From assembly GCA_947507965.1 (NCBI GenBank), contig CANNQU010000012.1, forward strand, positions 1 to 57,912: 57,912 nt of DNA, written 5' to 3'. This DNA comes from Bacteroidota bacterium. Lineage in GTDB: Bacteria > Bacteroidota > Bacteroidia > UKL13-3. Both the position numbers and the translations under genes were made by a program. Shown here piece after piece: positions 19,801-27,211 of the stretch. The notes under the pieces were generated by a model. It saw only the letters and a program-made list of their open reading frames with translations. It searched no databases and was not told the origin of the DNA. How positions within the stretch are numbered: the stretch's first letter is position 1; every line of letters starts with the position of its first letter.

Positions 19801-20310
19801 GCAGGTATTAAATCCCGTCGCGGTATTCCCATAAACAATATAGTAGGCGCAGGTTTGAATCATGGCGCCTGTTGCATCGCGAATGGCAATTTCAAACCTG
19901 GGTTGCTCTGCTGTGGTATGATTTATGGGGTTTTCTACAACGGGTGCATAACTAAATAAAAACAAGGCATTGGTTGAATCTACGGTCATTGAATAGGATA
20001 ACCCCTCCGATTCGGAATTAATATTATCATTACCAAGCCGGGCCGAACGGGTATATCCGGGAGGTATCATTTGCAGCCCTCCACACGAATGTGGGTCGGT
20101 GCCTGCGGTAGAGATGATGGTATGCCTGCCGGCTACAATACCGGTGGAGGTAAGCGTTATAGGACAACAAGTACCGGTTTTACCAACCCAGTTCGTGAAA
20201 TTGCTCAACGAAAAATTCAGGTTGGTACAATTCTGCCCTTCTCCTGCCAATGAAATAAGTATTGCCCCAAAGATGGCCAAACGTTGAAGAAGTTGCGATG
20301 CCCGGTTCAT
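16900..20310 (-). CDS. Multi-PKD adhesin with C-terminal gliding-motility (CHU_C) sorting domain
   Basis: A surface protein of 1136 residues. After a signal peptide (about 1-25, ending near LAGEGQ) comes a jelly-roll-like N-terminal domain (about 30-220). Nine consecutive PKD-type units follow (about 290-1040). Each opens with a PxPxFxxNxxxQC segment and contains YxWxFGDG plus a closing G-Y/T-V-K/T-L strand. The final 95 residues (IPNVFSPNNDHLNDRFKP, WNRWGTEIY, WDG and a C-terminal strand) are a CHU_C or type B T9SS sorting domain. The PKD units are near-identical in layout and about 85 residues long, so the DNA at 17200-19440 is internally repetitive. An adhesive or cell-envelope role is the family expectation; the ligand is unknown. 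Confidence 0.92.
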   Translation of the reverse strand: MNRASQLLQRLAIFGAILISLAGEGQNCTNLNFSLSNFTNWVGKTGTCCPITLTSTGIVAGRHTIISTAGTDPHSCGGLQMIPPGYTRSARLGNDNINSESEGLSYSMTVDSTNALFLFSYAPVVENPINHTTAEQPRFEIAIRDATGAMIQTCAYYIVYGNTATGFNTCGNVLWKDWTTNGVDLRNYIGQTIKLEFRTGDCSKGGHFGYAYIAGKCQPLHIISSFCVGNDTVNLTAPDGFTSYNWSTGQNTQKISIGNPVVGTNVICTLTSVSGCISNISILLAYNPASNPSFLVNDSTQCVNGNNFVFTNTSSINKGSMTYQWDFGDATFSTSTNPSKTYASNGTFTVKLKVTSDFGCIDSTMRNISVYSKPTPSFSINTLNQCITGNQYLFTNTSSITSGTLTQKWYFGDGDTSSAINPIKTYATSGTYSVKLISISSNGCLDSAMVDVIVYQPIPLFTINNTSQCLDNNSFSFTNTSTMVIGTLNYLWRFGDGSSSTLTNPIKTYANSGTYNVTLIATSTTGCKDSITRVVVVYPKPAAAFTVNNVNQCFTDNTFIFTNSSSISSGTKTYFWYFGDGDTSTALNPVKSYSAIGIYTVKLMVTSNFGCIDSITKTVQVFLPKPIFSINNANQCINGNLFIFNNTSTVVIGTLSYLWDFGDGDISIAKNPTKIYSVSGTYTVKLIVKSNTGCIDSTTKIVMVYTKPIPGFSFIDTFQCLSGNRFTFTNTSSIASGTMSYRWRFGDGDSSLAINPIKTYTSSGTYRVLLIAISSFGCIDTISSRVTVYPKPMPSFSTNSANQCLSGNAFVFTNTSTIMSGTLSYFWDFGDGKYAATPIATNSYSNIGAYNVKLRVTSEQGCLDSSTNTVYVWPHPIASFEVNDTSQCINNQWFVFTNQSTIPNGSITYEWNFGDGSSSTLKDPTKIYKTIGRFLVTLKAISDHGCTHISSSFVTVAPKPKTDFTFSPKRSLITDTFVLFSNTSMQGLHYYWDFGNGHSNSTFDYTSIRNEYLDTGTFQVMLIGVDDNGCSDTTLKPVYIHPVFFCHIPNVFSPNNDHLNDRFKPYCWYAKKYELSIWNRWGTEIYVSDKKETTPSWDGTYIGNKLSDDNFVYRIRIVDFENKVHNYNGIVTLLFY

Positions 20311-20457
20311 GGTGTTTTACAACGGTAAATGTAAATATTTTTTTCAACTAAATAAATTATTTTACCATGATGGGAGGTTGTTACTGATTATAAATTACCA
20401 TCAGGAAACAAAAGGGAAGCAAAACGTTGTTTGTATTTATTTTCGATGATTCAATTT

Positions 20458-21717
20458 CTATTGAATCACCAATTGAATGCTGCTTCGTGTACGTTGCTCT
20501 AATAATATTATTTTATCCTTAACATATTCCACTTGTTGAATACTGCGCACATTACGGGCTGTAAAGAGCTCGCAGCCTTTATTGATTCGAATATTAAATT
20601 GAAGTGAAAGGGCATCTTGTAATTTTTGCAGGTTTTCATCGTCTGTATTAACGCACGCACTAAAGCTAATGGCCGAGTTTTGCATCAGGTTTGTTTTGAT
20701 GGCATGCTTTGCAAAAACTTCGAATATTTTACTGAGGTTTTCTTCCACGATAAACGAGAAGTCTTTACTTGAAATGGATACCAGTGTTTGGCCACTTTTA
20801 ACGATATACACAGGCATTTTAATTAGGTCGTGAGGAGAACTGCTTACCGTAGTTCCTTCCTCTTCGGGCGCTACAAATGACTTCACATACAAGGGGATAT
20901 TTTTGCTCTGCAATGGTTGTATTGTCTTCGGATGAATCACGGTTGCTCCATAATAAGCTAGCTCTATGGCCTCATTATAATTTAAGGCATCGATTTTCAT
21001 CGTGTCCTTAAATCGCTTTGGATCGGCATTTAAAACACCGGCAACATCTTTCCAGATGGTTAGGCTTGTTGCCTCAAGAGCATAGGCAAAAATGGCGGCG
21101 CTATAATCACTGCCTTCTCTTCCAAGGGTGGTGGTATTATTATTGGGACTGTTTCCAATGAACCCTTGGGTAATTATTATTTGTTTTTCAACGAGTGGTT
21201 TTAGCTTGGAATGGATAATTTGTTTGGTCTTATTCCAGTCGATTTTTCCTTCCCGATGGCTGGTATCGGTATGTACGAAATTGCGGGCATCCACCCAGCG
21301 GTTTCTAATATTGGTTTGATTCAAATAAATGCTAACAATTTTAGTGCAGATAATCTCACCGAAGGAAACAATTTGGTCGTAATGAAAGTCGAAAGAGCCT
21401 TCGGGGGTGCCACTGATAAGGCATTCGAGCTCAATAAAGGTGTTTTCAATATCATCGAATCCATGAGGGTGAATATCACTGATAAGATCTTTGATGATGT
21501 TATCGTGATATTGTTTTATTTCATCAAATAATTTTTTAGTCTCCCCGGTTTGTTTGAAATATGAAGTCGTTAAGCGTTCTAAAGCATTGGTTGTTTTCCC
21601 CATTGCCGAAATGACGACAAGTAGTTTTTCTTTTCCGAAACGTTTTACAATTTCGCCAACGTTACGCACGGCAGTGGCATCTTTCACCGATGCTCCTCCA
21701 AATTTAAATACTTGCAC
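20458..21717 (-). CDS. lysC: Aspartate kinase
   Basis: Phosphorylates aspartate, the first step to lysine, threonine and methionine. The 419-residue protein is monofunctional: no homoserine dehydrogenase domain follows. The kinase domain has the MQVFKFGGASVKDA start (KFGGxS ATP/aspartate motif), GEIICTKI, TLGREGSDYSAA and an FKDTMKIDALNYNEAIELAYYGATVIHPKTIQPL segment, all typical. Residues about 295-419 form two ACT regulatory domains, suggesting feedback inhibition. A possible -7 box (TATATTTG on minus) lies at 21770-21777. The neighbouring genes are unrelated. Confidence 0.93.
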   Translation of the reverse strand: MQVFKFGGASVKDATAVRNVGEIVKRFGKEKLLVVISAMGKTTNALERLTTSYFKQTGETKKLFDEIKQYHDNIIKDLISDIHPHGFDDIENTFIELECLISGTPEGSFDFHYDQIVSFGEIICTKIVSIYLNQTNIRNRWVDARNFVHTDTSHREGKIDWNKTKQIIHSKLKPLVEKQIIITQGFIGNSPNNNTTTLGREGSDYSAAIFAYALEATSLTIWKDVAGVLNADPKRFKDTMKIDALNYNEAIELAYYGATVIHPKTIQPLQSKNIPLYVKSFVAPEEEGTTVSSSPHDLIKMPVYIVKSGQTLVSISSKDFSFIVEENLSKIFEVFAKHAIKTNLMQNSAISFSACVNTDDENLQKLQDALSLQFNIRINKGCELFTARNVRSIQQVEYVKDKIILLEQRTRSSIQLVIQ

Positions 21718-21769
21718 TTTATTTTGTTTTTTTTTGAAAAGGGTGTATTAAACTATTTTTGTTTGTAGG

Positions 21770-21777
21770 CAAATATA
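21770..21777 (-). promoter_or_regulatory. Possible -7 box for lysC
   Basis: Read on the minus strand the sequence is TATATTTG, a match to TAnnTTTG, about 53 bases upstream of the lysC start. No matching TTTG at the right spacing was found. Confidence 0.35.
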
Positions 21778-21862
21778 TCCATTCTATTTAAATGAAGGAT
21801 AGCATAATCTACTTCCACGCACATAATGAAAAACGATCTTACCCGTGATGATCGTATTGACT

Positions 21863-22723
21863 TTATTGTCTCACTAATTCTACTCTTCGATTTAATGCTT
21901 TCCCGTCTTCCGTTGTATTGGTTGCAACCGGACAAAGCGACCCTACTCCATCGGATAATAGGCGATTAGCATCAATTATTCCTTTCGTGATTACGTATTC
22001 TTTTACAGCTTTTGCCCTCTCTTTAGAAAGGGTTATGTTATTGGTGAATATTCCGGTATTATCTGTATGTCCTACAATAATAATTTTTTCGGATGGATTT
22101 GCCTTAAGATAATCAATAACCGCCTGCAATGCCTTTTCCGATTCGGGCTTTATGATGGATTTATTTACATCAAAGAGGATGCCATACAGGGCAATTTTGC
22201 CTTCTTTTTCAATGGCTTCTTTTAGTTTAACTTCTATATCTTGTTTCATGAGTTCCACCTCTAAGATAGTCACAATGAAGTTTTTCACATCAGCCGAATT
22301 TCCTGCCGAAAGCTGCACATACACCTCTTTCTCGTTCAGGCTGGCGGTGAGCATGGTTTTATCATTAGAAAGCACTTTTCCTTTCACCTTAAGAATTGCA
22401 TTCGTGTAGTTTTCAATAATTTGGGAGCTACTGAATTTTCTAGTTTCGCCTGTATTTTTAAAGTAGGTAAATCGATGATATTTACCTCCTTTGTTTAGTT
22501 TATTTGACTTTGCCGGACTGCCGTTATAATAAATAAAAGTATGATCCTTAAATTCGCTTTCTTCACAATCGGAGATATGGAATCCGGGAAGGCGGTTTAA
22601 GTAAGCTGGTTCGGTGTTTTCACAGCCTATTTTATCTTGAGCAGAGCAAAAGATGGTGAAACTCAACAGGAGCGTTAATAGCGGCATTTTCAAAGTGGTA
22701 GTCTTCGGTTTCATTGGATTCAT
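21863..22723 (-). CDS. OmpA-family outer-membrane protein
   Basis: The 286-residue product has a signal peptide (hydrophobic LLTLLLSFTIFC, cleavage after SAQ near residue 30). A unique N-terminal domain (about 35-165) carries two cysteines (GCENTEP, SDCEESE). A C-terminal OmpA peptidoglycan-binding domain (about 175-286) contains ILFDVNKSIIKPES, VGHTDNTG, LSKERAKAVKEYV and NRRVELV. The domain anchors outer-membrane or lipoprotein partners to peptidoglycan. Three closely spaced ATGs (codons 1, 4 and 13) make the exact start uncertain. The N-terminal domain is not assigned to a family. Confidence 0.88.
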   Translation of the reverse strand: MNPMKPKTTTLKMPLLTLLLSFTIFCSAQDKIGCENTEPAYLNRLPGFHISDCEESEFKDHTFIYYNGSPAKSNKLNKGGKYHRFTYFKNTGETRKFSSSQIIENYTNAILKVKGKVLSNDKTMLTASLNEKEVYVQLSAGNSADVKNFIVTILEVELMKQDIEVKLKEAIEKEGKIALYGILFDVNKSIIKPESEKALQAVIDYLKANPSEKIIIVGHTDNTGIFTNNITLSKERAKAVKEYVITKGIIDANRLLSDGVGSLCPVATNTTEDGKALNRRVELVRQ

Positions 22724-22804
22724 TTGGTATCTAGGCTGGGATTTTAATTTTTAATGGAGACAAACTTTTTTCGACTATTTTGGCGGCGTGATGATATGTT
22801 TGTA

Positions 22805-23746
22805 TTATCGAATGGTATTTTGTGTCTTCGAATTTTCAATGAAAATTCTGATGCCATCTTTCGGTGCTGTTGCTTCAATACCAAATCGTTTCTCAAATTT
22901 TGTACTATCGAAAATATAATCTTGTTCATTTTGATAATTCATCTCTGGAAACTCTTTCATTATCGGTATAAACAATCCAAGTATTTTTATCATCCAAACA
23001 GGTACTAGCTGAATTTTAGCATCTACCTTAAGTTCATCTGCGATTAACTGAATCCATTGCTTATTCGTTATTTTCTCTTTTGTTGTAGGGACATGCCATA
23101 CCTGATTATACGCATCCGTTGTGTTTCCGAGTAATGCGGTTGCCTTAGCTGCATCGCAGGTGAAGGTATAGGTATGAATTTTATTGATATTGCCAAATGC
23201 CTGTGCTTTTTTTCCTTTCATGAAATTATCAGCAACCATCATTTTCAAGGCACTGTTATTATTATCAGGTCCGTAGAAATCGGCTGACCTGGCTATAAGT
23301 GCTGTTAAGGAGCCCTTCTCAACTTCGGTCATAATCATTTCATGAAGTTGTTGTCTCACCGCACCTTTTTTACTGGGTGCATGAATTGAAGAAGTTTCAG
23401 TCATAAAAGGTATTGTCGATTTATCATACATATAAACGTTATCAAAAAATACAAGTTTTGTATGATGAGCCTTACATGCATCGATTACTGCCTTCATAAA
23501 CGATGGCCATGTTTTTTGCCAAACACTTAAATTATATTCGAAGCCAATGACAACATAAACGACTTCGCTTCCGGCTATTGCTTTGTCTATTTCTGTTATA
23601 TTGTTTACATCAATTGGGTAAAGTTCATCTGTTTCGTTTACCTTTTTTGGGGTTCTGCTTACCAGTCTAATCTGATTCGTATATTTTTTTAATTCTTTGG
23701 CTAATGGTATTCCAATAGCTCCACCTGATCCTAGTATTGTTTGCAT
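22805..23746 (-). CDS. NAD(P)-dependent epimerase/SDR-family protein
   Basis: A 313-residue extended short-chain dehydrogenase/NmrA-like protein. The Rossmann start is MQTILGSGGAIGIPLAKEL (GxGGxIG type), followed by a second-strand SRTP segment that suggests NADP binding. A DNVYMYD segment occupies the place of the usual catalytic SxxYxxxK region, whose canonical YxxxK is not evident. The latter half (ARSADFYGPD, HVPTTKEKITNKQWIQLIADEL) resembles sugar-epimerase-like and quinone-oxidoreductase-like SDRs. The substrate is unknown. The gene lies beside the attC-like element, so it may be chromosomal flank. Confidence 0.8.
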   Translation of the reverse strand: MQTILGSGGAIGIPLAKELKKYTNQIRLVSRTPKKVNETDELYPIDVNNITEIDKAIAGSEVVYVVIGFEYNLSVWQKTWPSFMKAVIDACKAHHTKLVFFDNVYMYDKSTIPFMTETSSIHAPSKKGAVRQQLHEMIMTEVEKGSLTALIARSADFYGPDNNNSALKMMVADNFMKGKKAQAFGNINKIHTYTFTCDAAKATALLGNTTDAYNQVWHVPTTKEKITNKQWIQLIADELKVDAKIQLVPVWMIKILGLFIPIMKEFPEMNYQNEQDYIFDSTKFEKRFGIEATAPKDGIRIFIENSKTQNTIR

Positions 23747-23800
23747 ATTGATTATTTAATGATTGATTAATTATTTATTTATGTATTTGATCTCTGTGCA

Positions 23801-23926
23801 GGCTTGCCGATAACGGCTGTGGGTTTAAGAAGTTAGCTTTTGTGGGGCAACGTACCGTTTCAAAGTAACAGAAATATTTGCTCCCAACAAAAGCAAATTG
23901 AGCAAACCTTTTGTTATGCCCAGGCC
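23801..23926. repeat. attC-like folded repeat (site 1)
   Basis: Nested inverted segments make a long imperfect hairpin of about 126 bases. ATAAC (23810-23814) pairs with GTTAT (23913-23917), GGTTT (23822-23826) with AAACC (23904-23908), and GCTTTTGT (23836-23843) with ACAAAAGC (23887-23894), with extra GGG/CCC. The outer edge GTTATGCCCAGGCC (23913-23926) abuts the toxin gene. Size and layout resemble integron attC sites (GTTRRRY and RYYYAAC cores with inner paired boxes). Identity as a functional attC is an inference. Confidence 0.5.
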
Positions 23927-23931
23927 AGTCA

Positions 23932-24267
23932 TCATTCTGTTATTTCCGTTGGTCCAATTTTAAGTTTCATATTCAATGCGTCCTTAATTTTGGGAATTAA
24001 CTTAGAAAGGGTCAAATAAGAATTGTCTGTTGCATTCAATATTAAAACTGGTATAGAATACTTTTTTAAATTCTGTTGAAACTTTAAGTTCTTGTCGAAT
24101 GTAAGGAGTACATCAAAATTATCAGCAATCATTAAACGCAACAATTCACCATTTTTCTTGCCATTCCAGCCTTTGTCCCATACCGTAAATGTTTCATGAT
24201 TCGCGAAGTCGAGCTTTAATCGTTTGGGTAAATTTTCGTCAAGTAGTAGTCTCATAAATATGTTCAA
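23932..24267 (-). CDS. DUF5615-type PIN-like toxin
   Basis: A small protein of 111 residues; it may start at the second methionine (MRLLLDENLP, base 24255). The LLLDENLP start with an early acidic residue, the DKGWNGKKNGELLRLMIADN segment and LLTFDKNLKFQQN are the marks of the DUF5615/Mut7-C-like PIN-fold family. These are predicted metal-dependent ribonucleases and usual toxins of DUF433 antitoxins. It overlaps the DUF433 gene by up to 29 bases, so the two are cotranscribed. The pair is bracketed by inverted 14-bp repeats and attC-like folds, consistent with a mobile cassette. No toxicity is shown by sequence alone. Confidence 0.85.
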   Translation of the reverse strand: MNIFMRLLLDENLPKRLKLDFANHETFTVWDKGWNGKKNGELLRLMIADNFDVLLTFDKNLKFQQNLKKYSIPVLILNATDNSYLTLSKLIPKIKDALNMKLKIGPTEITE

Positions 24268-24481
24268 TATTTTTTGAGCTTACTATTTTACCAGCAATTT
24301 CTAAAACAGCAATTGCATGTTCCTTTGATACAGAAGGGAAATCAAGTAAAAACGCATCCAAAGAAATCCCTTTTTCGAGATGCATAAACAACGATTCTAT
24401 TGGAACACGAGTTCCCATGAAGACAGGTTGCCCACCAAGTATATCAGCATCAATATTGATTATTTTTTTTATCGCTTCCAT
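24239..24481 (-). CDS. DUF433 antitoxin
   Basis: An 80-residue protein of the DUF433 family (VapB50-like). The conserved stretch INIDADILGGQPVFMGTRVPIESL is followed by a helical region with LDFPSVSKEHAIAVLE, forming the winged-helix-like fold. It overlaps the downstream PIN-like toxin gene, the standard arrangement for this type II toxin-antitoxin system. It is the first gene after the attC-like site 2 when read on the minus strand, with a 40-base gap. Confidence 0.88.
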   Translation of the reverse strand: MEAIKKIINIDADILGGQPVFMGTRVPIESLFMHLEKGISLDAFLLDFPSVSKEHAIAVLEIAGKIVSSKNIEHIYETTT

Positions 24482-24522
24482 AATTCAAATATACGAATAA
24501 ATCATGTTAAATCTAGTAAGGA

Positions 24523-24630
24523 GGCCTGGGCGTAACGTATTGCGAATTTGCATTTGTTTTTTTGCTTGTCCAAATATAGCGTTTGAGCGCTAACCCGCAA
24601 AAAAATGACGCAAATTTGCTGTTACCAGCT
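24523..24630. repeat. attC-like folded repeat (site 2)
   Basis: About 108 bases that fold on themselves. GTAAC (24532-24536) pairs with GTTAC (24621-24625), GCGAATTTGC (24542-24551) with GCAAATTTGC (24610-24619), TTTTTTTGC (24557-24565) with GCAAAAAAA (24597-24605), and AGCG with CGCT at the tip (24578-24591). The edge GGCCTGGGCGTAAC (24523-24536) is the inverted counterpart, 13 of 14 bases, of the edge of site 1 across the toxin-antitoxin pair. The layout is that of attC R and L boxes. Confidence 0.5.
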
Positions 24631-24668
24631 AGTGGTGGCACACAGATACGTTTTGCTTGCGTGTCCGC

Positions 24669-24953
24669 TCATTTAAATATAAGTTTAATGGTTTTTCTTG
24701 TCAATAAAATTGTCAAGAGAGTGCCAAATAATAAGAAAAGAAATATATGCAAATTACTATAAGGTGGTTCTACATGTCCTGAATTGTCTAGATAAAATAG
24801 GTCGACCCAAAGCGGCGGGTTGTTGGAATGATAATAACAAAAGTCGTCAGGGAGAGGCAGAAGGCTGGGAATTAAATGGAAGTCGATAAGGTATAAACCT
24901 ATAAAGAAAGCGAGTCCAATAATTACATATGATATTTGTCTGAGTATTTCCAC
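24669..24953 (-). CDS. Small two-helix membrane protein, unknown
   Basis: A 94-residue protein with hydrophobic helices near residues 6-27 (SYVIIGLAFFIGLYLIDF) and 68-86 (LHIFLFLLFGTLLTILLT). Between them is a hydrophilic, proline- and aromatic-rich loop that contains one cysteine. No family was recognised. On the minus strand the ORF ends about 40 bases before the attC-like site 2, the position expected for a cassette gene preceding its attC. A weak copy of the cassette edge motif lies on its other side (24989-25002). It may be a cassette cargo gene. Confidence 0.55.
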   Translation of the reverse strand: MEILRQISYVIIGLAFFIGLYLIDFHLIPSLLPLPDDFCYYHSNNPPLWVDLFYLDNSGHVEPPYSNLHIFLFLLFGTLLTILLTRKTIKLIFK

Positions 24954-25008
24954 AAACTCTATTTGCTGTTTATATTGAAGGAAAAAAAGGCCCGAAAATA
25001 ACCGTTCT

Positions 25009-27150
25009 CTAAAATGTAGGCTGCATGCCTATATTATACATAATAAAACTCCATTTGTCGGTGGTTTCATCGATGACCTTGCTGGTAGGCTTGCCTGCAC
25101 CATGCCCTGCGTTTACATCAATACGAATAAGTATTGGGTTGCTGCCTTGCTGGTGTTGCTGCATGGTAGCGGCAAATTTAAAGCTATGGGCCGGTACCAC
25201 CCGATCGTCATGGTCGCCGGTGACGATCATCGTGGGAGGATAAGCGGTATCTTTTATGTTATGTAACGGTGAATATTTAATCAAATATTTAAAATCTTCA
25301 GCACTGTCGGCACAACCATAATCGGCACACCAGCCCCAGCCTATAGTAAAACGATGAAAACGTAACATATCTAATACACCTACACCTGGCACACAGCAAG
25401 CAAACAAGTCGGGGCGTTGGGTCATACATGCTCCCACAAGCAACCCACCGTTGCTGCCTCCTTCAATAGCCAGTCGTTTGCTATTGGTGTATTTTTCTTT
25501 TATCAGATATTCGGAGGCCGAGATGAAGTCGTTAAATACGTTCTGCTTACGTTCTTTCGTTCCGCTCTCATGCCACTGTTTGCCGTATTCTCCGCCACCT
25601 CGGATATTTGGAATAGCGACCACTCCACCTTGGTCGATAAACAACAAACGAGAAACACTGAAGCCCGGTGTGATATTAATGTTAAAACCGCCATAGCCAT
25701 ATTGGTAACAAGGGTTGTTGCCATTTAACGCCAAGCCTTTTTTGTAAACAACAAACATGGGAACCTCTGTTCCATCGGTGCTTTTATAACGCACTTGTTT
25801 CACTTCATAATTCTCCGGTTTGAAATTTGTTTTGGGTTGCTTGAAAATCTCCGATTTGCCGGAAGCCACATCGTATTTAAAAATGGTAGGAGCGTAGGTA
25901 AACGAAGTGAAGGAATAAAACAACGTCATATCTTCTTTGCGTCCGCCTAGGCCACCGGATGTGCCTATGGCGGGCAGCTCAATTTCTTTTTTGTTGCTTC
26001 CGTCGGTATTCAATACATATATTTTGGTATAGGCATCTTTTAGGTAGGTAGCAAATAATTTACCTCCCCCGGTGGAAGCTCCTTCAAGTAATTCTTTTTC
26101 TTCCGGTATAATTATTTTCCAGTTGGCCTCCGCGGTGTCGTTCGCGTTGATACGCACGACCCTTCGGTTATCGGCTTTGTAGTTCGTGTTCACTAAAAAA
26201 TAATCCCCTTCGTTATCAATCACTCCAAATTCATATTTCATATTGGCCCAAAGTGTTCGCCATTGTTTATCGCCTTTACTTAAGTCTTTAAACATCACGA
26301 TATTGCCATCGTTGGCGCCATCGCCGATATATAAAAATAAATAACGTTCATCTTCGCTTATTGCTGCACTATGATAACGCTTCGGGTTTTTCTCATCGGC
26401 ATAAATCAGCTCGTCTTTACTTTGTGATGTACCTAATTTATGATAGTAAACTTTATGCCCGTTGTTTTGCGAACTCAAGGCATGTGCGCCGGGTTTATCG
26501 TAACAGCTATAGTAGAATCCGTTCTTGTACCATGTCGCTCCACTAAATTTAACCCATTCAATTTTTTCGCTTTCCATTTCCTTACGAGTAGCAACATCCA
26601 TCACGTGTATCTCGTTCCAGTCGCTGCCGGCCTTGGCGAGGTTATAGGCACAGTATTGATGATCCTTGCTAAAACTCATGCCAGCTAAGGCTGTAGTGCC
26701 TTCCTTGCTTAATTCATTGGGATTTAAAAACACCTCCGGTGATCCATCCAATCCTTTTTGAATATACACCACACTTTGATTTTGTAATCCATCATTTTTT
26801 GAAAAGAAATAATTTTCTCCTTCTTTCGATGGCTGTGAGAATTTCTCAAAATTAAAACTCTTCTCTACTACTTCATGAAATTTATTGCGGAAGGTAATCT
26901 TATCTAAATAGTCGAAAGTCACCTTGTTTTCTTCGATTACCCATGCTTTGGTGTCGGCTGCGGTATCATTTTCGAGCCAGCGGAAATTCTCTTTGATGTC
27001 GGTGCCATGAAAGTTTTCCGTCGTTTCTACTTTTTTCGTTTCCGGGTAAGATACTGCGATGGCCGCATTAGGATTTTTCCAAGTTTCCATTTTTGAGTTG
27101 TTGCAAGAGAATAATGCAAGGGTTGAAAGGATGATGATTAGATGTTTCAT
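25009..27150 (-). CDS. Prolyl oligopeptidase family S9A lipoprotein
   Basis: A serine peptidase that cleaves after proline in short peptides. The 713 residues begin with a lipoprotein signal (TLALFSC, lipidated Cys16), placing it in the envelope. An N-terminal beta-propeller (about 80-430) covers the C-terminal alpha/beta hydrolase domain. The catalytic triad is visible: Ser in EGGSNGGLLVG near 567, Asp in TGDHDDRVVP near 648, His in NAGHGAGKP near 682. GWCADYGCAD is the usual insertion near the active site. It is a monocistronic-looking minus-strand gene followed by the accessory island. Confidence 0.95.
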   Translation of the reverse strand: MKHLIIILSTLALFSCNNSKMETWKNPNAAIAVSYPETKKVETTENFHGTDIKENFRWLENDTAADTKAWVIEENKVTFDYLDKITFRNKFHEVVEKSFNFEKFSQPSKEGENYFFSKNDGLQNQSVVYIQKGLDGSPEVFLNPNELSKEGTTALAGMSFSKDHQYCAYNLAKAGSDWNEIHVMDVATRKEMESEKIEWVKFSGATWYKNGFYYSCYDKPGAHALSSQNNGHKVYYHKLGTSQSKDELIYADEKNPKRYHSAAISEDERYLFLYIGDGANDGNIVMFKDLSKGDKQWRTLWANMKYEFGVIDNEGDYFLVNTNYKADNRRVVRINANDTAEANWKIIIPEEKELLEGASTGGGKLFATYLKDAYTKIYVLNTDGSNKKEIELPAIGTSGGLGGRKEDMTLFYSFTSFTYAPTIFKYDVASGKSEIFKQPKTNFKPENYEVKQVRYKSTDGTEVPMFVVYKKGLALNGNNPCYQYGYGGFNINITPGFSVSRLLFIDQGGVVAIPNIRGGGEYGKQWHESGTKERKQNVFNDFISASEYLIKEKYTNSKRLAIEGGSNGGLLVGACMTQRPDLFACCVPGVGVLDMLRFHRFTIGWGWCADYGCADSAEDFKYLIKYSPLHNIKDTAYPPTMIVTGDHDDRVVPAHSFKFAATMQQHQQGSNPILIRIDVNAGHGAGKPTSKVIDETTDKWSFIMYNIGMQPTF

Positions 27151-27211
27151 TTTTTAGCTATTGAGTTAGTATGCTTTTTGTTGTGGTGAGTAAAAGATGA
27201 TTCCTGATATC

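Noticed and set aside
22724-22804. Additional attC-like site next to the OmpA gene
   Set aside because: Only a partial GGCTGGG match without paired inner boxes was seen.
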